A stretch of 23,089 nt of DNA from a virus: the IMG/VR virus record IMGVR_UViG_3300047200_000113, positions 1-23,089 of that record. One strand, 5' to 3'. Both the position numbers and the translations under genes were made by a program. A model generated the notes under the pieces. It was not told where the DNA came from and did not search any database. It saw only the letters and a list, made by a program, of their open reading frames with translations. This document shows, one piece after another, positions 16,085 to 20,944 of this stretch; positions within the stretch are counted from its first letter, which is position 1; each line of letters starts with the position of its first letter.

Positions 16085-16474
16085 CTACCAGTTTCTGTTG
16101 AAGATATAACCTTCCTCAAATGTAAAGTCATAACGAAGTGTGCAATTCCAAGTTGCTTCCCAATCCACTACAATGCCATTGGGAATCTCAGTTCCCATGA
16201 TGTCAGTGTAGAACTCCTCTGCAAAGATTTCAGGGGTATCATATTGCCCATAGAAGGCATCTTCAACATGAGGAAGATCATCAAGTGTCCACATTTCAAG
16301 GAATGCATCAACAATCTCTTGATTGAAGTTCTCAACCTGCTCTTGATATTCTTCCCAGAACTTTACATTCTCAGCACCATAGTTCTCCATGAAATCAATA
16401 AACAAATTATTATCATTGATCACATAAATGTCACTCCAATCAGTGATAATAATGTCGGAGTTAGTGTTAGTCAT
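16085..16474 (-). CDS. Short ArdA-like antirestriction protein
   Basis: A 129-residue, very acidic protein. The pattern DAFLEMWTLDDLPHVEDAFY, then GQYDTPEIFAEEFYTDIMG, then VDWEATWNCTLRYDF and EEGYIFNRNW at the C-terminus follows the ArdA family. ArdA proteins are elongated DNA mimics that block type I restriction enzymes in the host cytoplasm. ArdA is usually about 165-170 residues, so part of the N-terminal region appears missing. I chose the ATG at 16472-16474 because its context matches the start of the 86-residue gene; the in-frame ATG at 16502-16504 would add ten residues and sits exactly at the predicted transcription start of cassette B. Family assignment rests on pattern recognition only. 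Confidence 0.75.
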   Translation of the reverse strand: MTNTNSDIIITDWSDIYVINDNNLFIDFMENYGAENVKFWEEYQEQVENFNQEIVDAFLEMWTLDDLPHVEDAFYGQYDTPEIFAEEFYTDIMGTEIPNGIVVDWEATWNCTLRYDFTFEEGYIFNRNW

Positions 16475-16500
16475 TTGGTCAGAAGTGGTTTTTTGATTGA

Positions 16501-16578
16501 TCATACATGTATGATAGCATGGATTGAGGGGTTTTGGTAAATATAGCGACCAGTTTTACAACTGGCACATGCTATCAT
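16501..16578 (-). promoter_or_regulatory. Promoter cassette B (PeSL-like)
   Basis: Inverted repeat CCAGTT/AACTGG (16550-16565), TATATTTACC, 19 bases, extended -10 TGCTATCAT (hexamer 16511-16516) within the palindrome TATCATACATGTATGAT. An ATG begins six bases after the -10. The cassette is bounded by an exact 11-base inverted repeat (16511-16521 and 16568-16578). Confidence 0.8.
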
Positions 16579-16761
16579 TTAGAGGTCACTGGTAAGCATA
16601 TCCAATGCCCCTTGAAGTGCAGTCCTACTGTATCCCACTGCATAGTATGGTGATCTATCTGGATTCTGTATTCCTTCCTCACTGAAATCAACATTTTCAC
16701 ACACATTCAGGGCACCAGATAACATGTTGATCAGGTGGTCTTTTGTACTTTGGTTCATCAT
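16579..16761 (-). CDS. Unknown 60-aa protein
   Basis: A 60-residue ORF, MMNQSTKDHLINMLSGALNV ... YYAVGYSRTALQGALDMLTS. The ATG overlaps the stop of the preceding gene (ATGA) and a second ATG follows at once. Two predicted helices flank a polar middle (SEEGIQNPDRSPYY). It ends one base from the outer repeat of cassette B. No function recognised. Confidence 0.8.
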   Translation of the reverse strand: MMNQSTKDHLINMLSGALNVCENVDFSEEGIQNPDRSPYYAVGYSRTALQGALDMLTSDL

Positions 16762-16958
16762 TCTTGTAAATAAAATCTTTTTAATCCTTTGGATCTTTCT
16801 GCCTTGTCTAACTCCCTCTTGATAAGATATTGTGGATTTCTTATCAATAACTCTTCCCTAGTAGGGATAGAAGTATGAGGTTTGTATGCCTGTTGCATAT
16901 AAAGAAAATATGCAACATTGCCAGGAGTTTGTGTTACATTGTCATTCCAGGTTAGCAA
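16758..16958 (-). CDS. Unknown 66-aa protein (TTG start)
   Basis: A 66-residue ORF, LTWNDNVTQTPGNVAYFLYM ... ending KGLKRFYLQE. The only upstream start is TTG at 16956-16958, immediately after the phosphatase stop, with GGAG nine bases ahead serving as a possible Shine-Dalgarno; the first ATG is 20 codons in. The C-terminal half is basic and helical (IKRELDKAERSKGLKRFY). It is the middle gene of a three-gene unit started by cassette C. Function unknown. Confidence 0.72.
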   Translation of the reverse strand: MLTWNDNVTQTPGNVAYFLYMQQAYKPHTSIPTREELLIRNPQYLIKRELDKAERSKGLKRFYLQE

Positions 16959-17432
16959 TCACTGATCTCCATAATCTGCCCAGAAGGCATCATTGTGAGA
17001 AGGACGAATGCAGTGCACAGCATGATCCTCAATGACTTTTGCATTGAATGGACTATCATCAACCCAGAACTCAATGTCATCCCAGAACCTGAGAATGTCC
17101 ATCAGTTGATGACCCTTAGCAGTGGAACCAGTTGCATCATCATCAGCATTCTTCATGTAAAGTGCATCAAACTCAGGCAAATGTTCCTGTAACCAATACC
17201 CTGTACCCTCTGCAAATGTATCAGGACGAGCAGTAGCAATAACTAAATCATAACCATGCGATTTGCAGTGCTTAGCAACATCTACAACAGCATCTATGGG
17301 TTGAAATTGATCACAATCTTCAAACCCTGATTGATCACCATGATGGCACAATGTGGCATCTAGATCAAACACTACACATTTGGGGTTTGAGATATTGTAA
17401 ATGAGTTTTGAGAATGTTTTGTTTTTTTCCAT
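16959..17432 (-). CDS. HAD-family phosphatase (PNKP 3'-phosphatase-like)
   Basis: A 157-residue protein with the HAD motifs in order: CVVFDLDATL (nucleophile Asp23, acid/base Asp25, Thr27), VIATARP (Thr67), a conserved-type Lys near 106, and FWVDDSP (Asp125, Asp126). It resembles the phosphatase half of T4 polynucleotide kinase (PseT), which removes 3'-phosphates during RNA/DNA end repair, but no kinase domain is attached; a nucleotidase or other phosphatase role is possible. The only ATG that keeps the first HAD strand lies at 17430-17432, six bases after the predicted -10 of cassette C, so its mRNA may be leaderless. The next gene follows directly. Confidence 0.85.
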   Translation of the reverse strand: MEKNKTFSKLIYNISNPKCVVFDLDATLCHHGDQSGFEDCDQFQPIDAVVDVAKHCKSHGYDLVIATARPDTFAEGTGYWLQEHLPEFDALYMKNADDDATGSTAKGHQLMDILRFWDDIEFWVDDSPFNAKVIEDHAVHCIRPSHNDAFWADYGDQ

Positions 17433-17499
17433 ACCTGTATGGTAGCACGGTTTGAGGGGTTTTGGTAAATATAGCGACCAGTTTCACAACTGGCACATG
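17430..17499 (-). promoter_or_regulatory. Promoter cassette C (PeSL-like)
   Basis: Inverted repeat CCAGTT/AACTGG (17478-17493), TATATTTACC, 19 bases, extended -10 TGCTACCAT (hexamer 17439-17444) in the palindrome CCATAC-AG-GTATGG. Compared with other copies, T to C in one arm is matched by A to G in the other. The phosphatase ATG starts six bases after the -10. Confidence 0.78.
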
Positions 17500-17505
17500 A
17501 TATAA

Positions 17506-17769
17506 CTAACAGGCACCTGCCATAGGATTACCTAACTGTGGAAAATTGGTGTTATCTTCAATGACAACATAATCAAGAGATTGATACTCTTTCAGTTGAA
17601 CTTTGTGCTCAACTTTGTTAATGAACTTCTTGGAGATTGTCTTAATTCCTTTCCATTCAAGCACTTTAAATGTCCAGGTTTCAGATATATCACCAAATGG
17701 TGTTTTCACAGGATAAAATGACACAATCCTAGTGCCATCTTTGGATTGAAATGTAGGAAATGTGGTCAT
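17506..17769 (-). CDS. Unknown 87-aa protein
   Basis: An 87-residue ORF, MTTFPTFQSKDGTRIVSFYP ... WTFKVLEWKGIKTISKKFIN, ending GNPMAGAC. Alternating hydrophobic residues suggest a beta-rich fold. It starts three bases after the stop of the 53-residue gene and ends 12 bases before the inverted repeat of cassette C. Codons near 17537-17545 include an isolated TTTTCCACA on the minus strand. No function recognised. Confidence 0.8.
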   Translation of the reverse strand: MTTFPTFQSKDGTRIVSFYPVKTPFGDISETWTFKVLEWKGIKTISKKFINKVEHKVQLKEYQSLDYVVIEDNTNFPQLGNPMAGAC

Positions 17770-17772
17770 AAT

Positions 17773-17934
17773 TTATACAGAAACTTCAACAGTAACGTCT
17801 TTAAGATTTAATCCTTGCAGTTGCAAACATACACGATTGCATATAATTGTAGGTGCTTTCTTTGCACTGGATTTCTCATACCAAATGGTCCTACATCCAT
17901 CATTGGTATCAACTGTAACTTTGTAGTTTTTCAT
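17773..17934 (-). CDS. Unknown 53-aa protein
   Basis: A short ORF, MKNYKVTVDTNDGCRTIWYE ... GLNLKDVTVEVSV, of 53 residues. Its ATG shares one base with the upstream stop (TGATG) and its TAA is three bases from the next ATG, so it fits the gene chain. The pattern is a strand, a basic helix (EKSSAKKAPTIICNRV) and another strand. Function unknown. Confidence 0.76.
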   Translation of the reverse strand: MKNYKVTVDTNDGCRTIWYEKSSAKKAPTIICNRVCLQLQGLNLKDVTVEVSV

Positions 17935-18083
17935 CAATCTAAGCAAACAAAATCATAGTCAATAATATCTTCACCTTCCTCAAAGTTTAGACATTCAGCA
18001 ATAGCATCAGGAATGAACTTGCGAGGGTGACTATTCTCATCAATAGCAATTTCAATCTTAATAACCCAGTTTTTGGTATTCAT
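17934..18083 (-). CDS. Unknown 49-aa protein
   Basis: A short acidic ORF, MNTKNWVIKIEIAIDENSHP ... EEGEDIIDYDFVCLD. It overlaps the next ATG by one base (TGATG) and starts four bases after the stop of the upstream gene. N-terminal strand, acidic C-terminus, no recognised motif. Gene-chain spacing is the main reason to believe it. Confidence 0.74.
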   Translation of the reverse strand: MNTKNWVIKIEIAIDENSHPRKFIPDAIAECLNFEEGEDIIDYDFVCLD

Positions 18084-18087
18084 AATT

Positions 18088-18306
18088 TCAGAGAATAGAG
18101 AAAGAACCACAGAACTTGCGAACCCATTGTAGAGTTTCCCAGTAAGATGTGCGTGGTTTGGACATAACCATGCTCATATCTTTGTGAGGGTTGTATGAAA
18201 TAGCAACATACATGTTGCCACAATCATCATCACCAAGTTGTTGAATCCACATCTGATTAACTTTACCTTCCTTCCAGTCTGTGTGATAGTGGAAGATTTG
18301 ATCCAT
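18088..18306 (-). CDS. Unknown 72-aa protein behind cassette D
   Basis: A 72-residue ORF starting MDQIFHYHTDWKEGKVNQMW, ending VRKFCGSFSIL. An in-frame ATG at 18328-18330 would add MINQKSTQ and lies exactly at the predicted transcription start of cassette D; the ArdA-like ORF has nearly the same extension (MINQKTTS), so these codons may be cassette leader instead of protein. The middle (DDDCGNMYVAISYNPHKDMS) is unremarkable. No function is recognised. Confidence 0.76.
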   Translation of the reverse strand: MDQIFHYHTDWKEGKVNQMWIQQLGDDDCGNMYVAISYNPHKDMSMVMSKPRTSYWETLQWVRKFCGSFSIL

Positions 18307-18327
18307 TTGAGTGCTTTTTTGATTTAT

Positions 18328-18397
18328 CATACATGTATGATAGCATGGATTCCAGCATTTCGGTAAATATAGCGACCAGTTCTACAACTGGCACATA
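18328..18397 (-). promoter_or_regulatory. Promoter cassette D (PeSL-like)
   Basis: Inverted repeat CCAGTT/AACTGG (18376-18391), TATATTTACC (TTTACC at 18362-18367), 19 bases, extended -10 TGCTATCAT (hexamer 18337-18342) in the perfect 18-base palindrome TATCATACATGTATGATA. It lies just after the 3' end of the tRNA gene. Confidence 0.8.
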
Positions 18398-18402
18398 GTA
18401 TA

Positions 18403-18474
18403 AGCCTCAGACAAGATTTGAACTTGCGACCTATCGCTTACAAGGCGATTGCACTACCACTGTGCTACTGAGGC
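18403..18474 (-). tRNA. tRNA-Thr (anticodon UGU)
   Basis: A complete 72-base cloverleaf: acceptor GCCTCAG/CTGAGGC, D stem GCAC/GTGC, anticodon stem ATCGC/GCGAT with loop CTTGTAA (anticodon TGT, reads ACA), T stem GCAAG/CTTGT with one G-U and loop TTCAAAT. The discriminator base is U and CCA is not encoded. It sits ten bases after the stop of the 98-residue gene and 11 bases before the inverted repeat of cassette D, so it is probably cut from a longer transcript. ACA codons are common in AT-rich phage genes, which would explain carriage. Confidence 0.95.
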
Positions 18475-18483
18475 AAAAAAGGA

Positions 18484-18780
18484 TTACTCCTTAATCATAG
18501 ACATTATAATCCAAATTGCAAGACCAATAGCACCAATAATTAGCATGTACTTCCATGCTGCTACTATAAACAACAAGAACAATACAAATAGAATGCCACC
18601 AGGTTCCGCACCACCATTAGAATTAGATGCGGAACTTACTTCATGCAGGTTTATAATTTGTTCTGCACCATAAATCCTTTCAAGTTGAGTCTTTGCACCA
18701 TTCCAGGTATTTGCTTTGACTTCTAATTCTTGATAACCAGATTCAGAACCTAACCAGCATTCTGCACGCCAAATGCCCAT
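18484..18780 (-). CDS. Small membrane protein, 98 aa, two C-terminal helices
   Basis: The soluble N-terminal half (MGIWRAECWLGSESGYQELE ... NGAKTQLERIYGAEQIINL) is followed by a Ser/Asn/Gly linker (SSASNSNGGAEPGG) and two hydrophobic helices (ILFVLFLLFIVAAWKYMLII, then GAIGLAIWIIMSMI). The N-terminal pattern is familiar from hypothetical proteins of cyanophages; there it occurs with or without the membrane part. Likely in the inner membrane or a thylakoid-like membrane with the first half in the cytoplasm. It starts three bases after the nuclease gene and lies directly before tRNA-Thr. Function unknown. Confidence 0.85.
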   Translation of the reverse strand: MGIWRAECWLGSESGYQELEVKANTWNGAKTQLERIYGAEQIINLHEVSSASNSNGGAEPGGILFVLFLLFIVAAWKYMLIIGAIGLAIWIIMSMIKE

Positions 18781-18782
18781 AA

Positions 18783-19469
18783 TCAGTTACCTTTGTTATT
18801 GTAATCAGCAATATACTGTTTGAGAGTGTCAACATAATCATCAGGGTTTCTGACATAAACTTGTGTCTCTCCTGAATGACAAGAAATCAAGGTTACAATT
18901 TGAGTAACTTTCCTACCAGTCATTTCTTCATACATTTTAGCATAACCTGTCTCCTGCACAAAATAACCAAGAATCTGTGATTCATACTTTGGTTTAGAAG
19001 AACTCTTGAAGTCAATGATAGACAATTCACCATCAAATTCAGCAATACAATCTACACGACCTGCAATTCCAAGTTGTTGAGAATACAATGCACATTCTTG
19101 ATAATGAACATTGTTAATCCTATCAAGCAAGTGTTGAAATTGATTGAAAAGTTTGAGAGCAACTTCATACTGTTCATTGCCTTCATATTCTACAAAGTCA
19201 ATAGAATTGTCAACATATTGTTCTACAATACTATGAAACTTTGTGCCATTGGTTGATGCAAATTGACTGATTTTATTTGCTACATCTTCACCTACACGTT
19301 TCCTCCATTCATTGATACTCTGACGAGTTTGGTAAGATGTAACAGAAGTAATGGATGGCAATAGTTTACCATTCACCACATATTTACGTGAACCATTTAC
19401 AGTTTCAGTAGGAATGTCTGCAAGTTTAGGCAGATTAAGATGATGAAAAGGTTGTGAAATGGTAAGCAT
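18783..19469 (-). CDS. PD-(D/E)XK nuclease (MGME1/RecB-like exonuclease)
   Basis: A 228-residue protein with the signature of the Cas4/RecB/MGME1 branch of PD-(D/E)XK nucleases: GTKFHSIVEQYV (His79), then GIAGRVDCIAEFDGELSIID with Asp140, DFKSSS (Asp153, Lys155) and a helix with Gln165 and Tyr177 (ESQILGYFVQETGYAKMYEE). No Cys cluster for an iron-sulphur centre is visible, which favours an MGME1-type single-strand exonuclease over Cas4. Likely cytoplasmic roles are DNA recombination, repair or degradation during phage replication. The leader is A/C-rich (AACAACAAC before ATG) with no Shine-Dalgarno. It is followed closely by the membrane-protein gene and tRNA-Thr. Confidence 0.88.
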   Translation of the reverse strand: MLTISQPFHHLNLPKLADIPTETVNGSRKYVVNGKLLPSITSVTSYQTRQSINEWRKRVGEDVANKISQFASTNGTKFHSIVEQYVDNSIDFVEYEGNEQYEVALKLFNQFQHLLDRINNVHYQECALYSQQLGIAGRVDCIAEFDGELSIIDFKSSSKPKYESQILGYFVQETGYAKMYEEMTGRKVTQIVTLISCHSGETQVYVRNPDDYVDTLKQYIADYNNKGN

Positions 19470-19508
19470 GTTGTTGTTAATAATGTGTTCAAGTTGATGT
19501 GTTAAAAG

Positions 19509-19658
19509 TTAAAGAAACTCTGCCATGTAGTAGTCCACAGTTATTTCTAACTCTGCTGCTTTTGCTTCTAAATCCATAGCATATTCATCAGCAAGTTGTG
19601 CATCAATGTGATCACAAAATAGGTCAAGTGAGGTGTCACTCATAAATTTATCTTTCAT
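19509..19658 (-). CDS. Unknown acidic 49-aa protein behind cassette E
   Basis: A short acidic ORF, MKDKFMSDTSLDLFCDHIDA ... ELEITVDYYMAEFL. The ATG at 19656-19658 lies exactly six bases after the -10 of cassette E; a second in-frame ATG (19641-19643, MSDTSLDLF) is an alternative. Longer in-frame extension would run through the -35 and is rejected. The whole protein looks like one or two acidic helices. It is first in the unit with the nuclease, membrane protein and tRNA. Confidence 0.76.
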   Translation of the reverse strand: MKDKFMSDTSLDLFCDHIDAQLADEYAMDLEAKAAELEITVDYYMAEFL

Positions 19659-19726
19659 ACATGTATGATACCATAGATTCACTAAAAAGTCAAGCATATA
19701 GGGACGGTTCTACAAGTGTCACATGG
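19656..19726 (-). promoter_or_regulatory. Promoter cassette E (divergent copy)
   Basis: The -35 is TTGACT (19688-19693), the spacer 17 bases and the -10 TATCAT (19665-19670), an almost ideal sigma70 promoter. It keeps the palindrome ATCATACATGTATGA but has lost the CCAGTT/AACTGG repeat and the TTTACC element. Its good -35/-10 pair supports reading TATCAT as the -10 in the other five copies. Confidence 0.85.
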
Positions 19727-19829
19727 TATAATGCAAATGCTGCAAATCTCTTTTTATTTGATTGTCAGCATTTGCATTTATAACATTAACAAGGACTAAA
19801 CAAGTAATAGCAAATAGTACGTATTTCAT
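19719..19829 (-). CDS. 36-aa signal-peptide-like ORF
   Basis: A 36-residue ORF, MKYVLFAITCLVLVNVINAN followed by ADNQIKRDLQHLHYTM. A Lys, a hydrophobic core and an Ala-Asn-Ala end give a plausible signal peptidase I site after residue 21, leaving a mature peptide of about 15 residues; Cys10 is misplaced for a lipoprotein box. The ATG overlaps the TGA of the 131-residue gene (ATGA), the same coupling as its neighbours, which is the strongest support. Its last codons run into the start of cassette E. A 12-base inverted repeat lies within the coding part. Function unknown. Confidence 0.62.
   Translation of the reverse strand: MKYVLFAITCLVLVNVINANADNQIKRDLQHLHYTM
19731..19777. repeat. 12-base inverted repeat inside small ORF
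   Basis: ATGCAAATGCTG at 19731-19742 is exactly inverted at 19766-19777, with 23 bases between. In the leftward mRNA this gives a 12-pair stem covering codons of the mature peptide. No U tract follows, so a simple terminator is unlikely. Confidence 0.75.
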
Positions 19830-20221
19830 TTGTACAAATAAGAACCTGCCCAATCTGCACGAGTTAGCATTTCTTTTCTTGATTTATCATCAAGCAAGTT
19901 ATACCTTACACCTTTTGCAGGTGCTTTAAATGATGCAGGTTTGAATACATCACCATTAGTTTGATCTACAAACAAATGTGCAGAACTTTGATTATAATCT
20001 TTCATAATAACTTTTAGGTATTTTTTACCTTTTGTAATGGTGAACTCAGGCACACCATTACCCATACAAAGTTCATCAATCTGTTCTTTGTGGTAGTCTA
20101 CATTATCACCTTTGGCAATGTAATGCCTGTGTGATGCAATCCTGTATTGCCTGTAATTTTCACGAAGAGTTTCACACAATTTGTTGGTGAACTCAATAAC
20201 TGTTTCAGTGGTTTTAATCAT
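19826..20221 (-). CDS. Unknown 131-aa protein behind cassette F
   Basis: A 131-residue ORF, MIKTTETVIEFTNKLCETLR ... KGKKYLKVIMKDYNQSSAHL, ending DWAGSYLYK. The second half (residues 60-100) looks like a small beta sheet; VFKPASFKAPAKGVRYNLLD resembles a pattern of phage hypothetical proteins. The ATG at 20219-20221 is six bases after the -10 of cassette F and there is no other ATG before residue about 53, so a leaderless or near-leaderless mRNA is implied. It overlaps the 36-residue ORF by four bases. Not recognised. Confidence 0.82.
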   Translation of the reverse strand: MIKTTETVIEFTNKLCETLRENYRQYRIASHRHYIAKGDNVDYHKEQIDELCMGNGVPEFTITKGKKYLKVIMKDYNQSSAHLFVDQTNGDVFKPASFKAPAKGVRYNLLDDKSRKEMLTRADWAGSYLYK

Positions 20222-20287
20222 ACAAGTATGATAGCATGGATTTAGGTGTTTTGGTAAATATAGCGACCAGTTCTACAACTGTCACAT
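20219..20287 (-). promoter_or_regulatory. Promoter cassette F (PeSL-like)
   Basis: Inverted repeat CAGTT/AACTG (20268-20281), TATATTTACC, 19 bases, extended -10 TGCTATCAT (hexamer 20228-20233), palindrome ATCATAC-TT-GTATGAT. The palindrome centre differs from the other copies (TT instead of AT) but both arms are intact. Confidence 0.78.
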
Positions 20288-20298
20288 CATTATATTTT

Positions 20299-20496
20299 TT
20301 ATTGTATTCCTTTTGCTTTCTTAACTGCATTGCCCCCAATTCCACCCTGAGAATTGAGAACTTTCATTACTTCACTTTTAGACAATGTTTTGTTTGGATT
20401 TACTGCTTTTGCTTGTATCTTAGCAATTTCTTTCTTCTTTGCTTCTTCTAAAAACTGCTTAAAAGTAATCATTAGGTTTTTTAGATATTTATTCAT
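20299..20496 (-). CDS. Lys-rich 65-aa protein with FKQFLEE motif
   Basis: A 65-residue basic ORF. The first ATG (MNKYLKNL...) overlaps the upstream stop (ATGA); an in-frame ATG at residue 9 starts MITFKQFLEEAKKKEIAKIQ, a form of N-terminus (FKQFLEE) common in T4-like phage proteins, and may be the true start. A late-box match (AATAAATA, 20486-20493) lies between the two starts, so late transcripts could give only the short form. The C-terminus is Gly/Lys-rich (GGIGGNAVKKAKGIQ). Function unknown. Confidence 0.78.
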   Translation of the reverse strand: MNKYLKNLMITFKQFLEEAKKKEIAKIQAKAVNPNKTLSKSEVMKVLNSQGGIGGNAVKKAKGIQ

Positions 20497-20768
20497 CGCA
20501 ACATCTCCTTCATTTTACGCAAACAGTGATTGTGCCCATCTACAAGCAATTCAGTATTTGTATTTTGTGAACCAGCAGCAGATTGTGGTTGAGGCAACCA
20601 TTCATCAACGACATCTACAATCTCATCACACATATCAATGGAGAAACCAAGTTTGTCTCTCATAATATACCAAAGTTTTTGCGACTTAAATTTCTCAACT
20701 TGTTTTAGAATTACAAGTTTATCTTGAAGAGTTTTAATCTCTACTTGTAGTTTTTCAATTTCAGTCAT
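20493..20768 (-). CDS. Unknown 91-aa protein with N-terminal coiled coil
   Basis: A 91-residue ORF. Residues 1-30 (MTEIEKLQVEIKTLQDKLVI...) form a heptad-like coiled coil; the middle is amphipathic (SIDMCDEIVDVVDEWLPQPQ) and the C-terminus ends GHNHCLRKMKEMLR. ATGA overlaps join it to the genes on both sides. The type is familiar from cyanophage hypothetical proteins. Oligomerisation through the coiled coil is likely; role unknown. Confidence 0.83.
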   Translation of the reverse strand: MTEIEKLQVEIKTLQDKLVILKQVEKFKSQKLWYIMRDKLGFSIDMCDEIVDVVDEWLPQPQSAAGSQNTNTELLVDGHNHCLRKMKEMLR

Positions 20769-20944
20769 TCTGCAAGTCTACGTAGTGCATCATTATACTT
20801 CAAAATACCCTCTTTTACAAGTTTTGCAAATTTCTCCTTACCATACTTTGTGAGTTCTTGCTTATTATATCGCAGTTCTTCTACTTCTTGTGGTGAGAGA
20901 TTTAACCACGGAGCATCATCAGGTTCTGGTAGATTGTTAGTCAT
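20765..20944 (-). CDS. Unknown 59-aa protein
   Basis: A 59-residue ORF, MTNNLPEPDDAPWLNLSPQE ... LVKEGILKYNDALRRLAE. I placed the start at the ATG (20942-20944) that overlaps the upstream stop by eight bases (ATGACTAA), because the same junction is used by the next gene pair; a longer frame lies wholly inside the upstream gene. Helical and charged C-terminus. Function unknown. Confidence 0.8.
   Translation of the reverse strand: MTNNLPEPDDAPWLNLSPQEVEELRYNKQELTKYGKEKFAKLVKEGILKYNDALRRLAE

Noticed and set aside
17537-17545. Seventh TTTTCCACA box
   Set aside because: Isolated and inside a coding region; counted as a chance match, not part of the cluster.
15790-18391. CCAGTT/AACTGG hairpins as classic Rho-independent terminators
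   Set aside because: The stem is only five or six pairs and no U run follows; called cassette stem-loops instead.
18783-19469. Cas4 identity for the PD-(D/E)XK nuclease
   Set aside because: No four-cysteine iron-sulphur cluster pattern is visible and there is no CRISPR locus.
19659-19697. ATG at 19697 for the small acidic gene
   Set aside because: The extension covers the TTGACT -35 and spacer of cassette E.
19719-19736. Plus-strand extended -10 (TGGTATAAT) at the edge of cassette E
   Set aside because: No acceptable -35 at a suitable distance and no rightward gene.
15741-20287. CRISPR-like reading of the six repeats
   Set aside because: Spacing is hundreds of bases, genes lie between, and no cas genes are present; promoter elements explain the repeats better.
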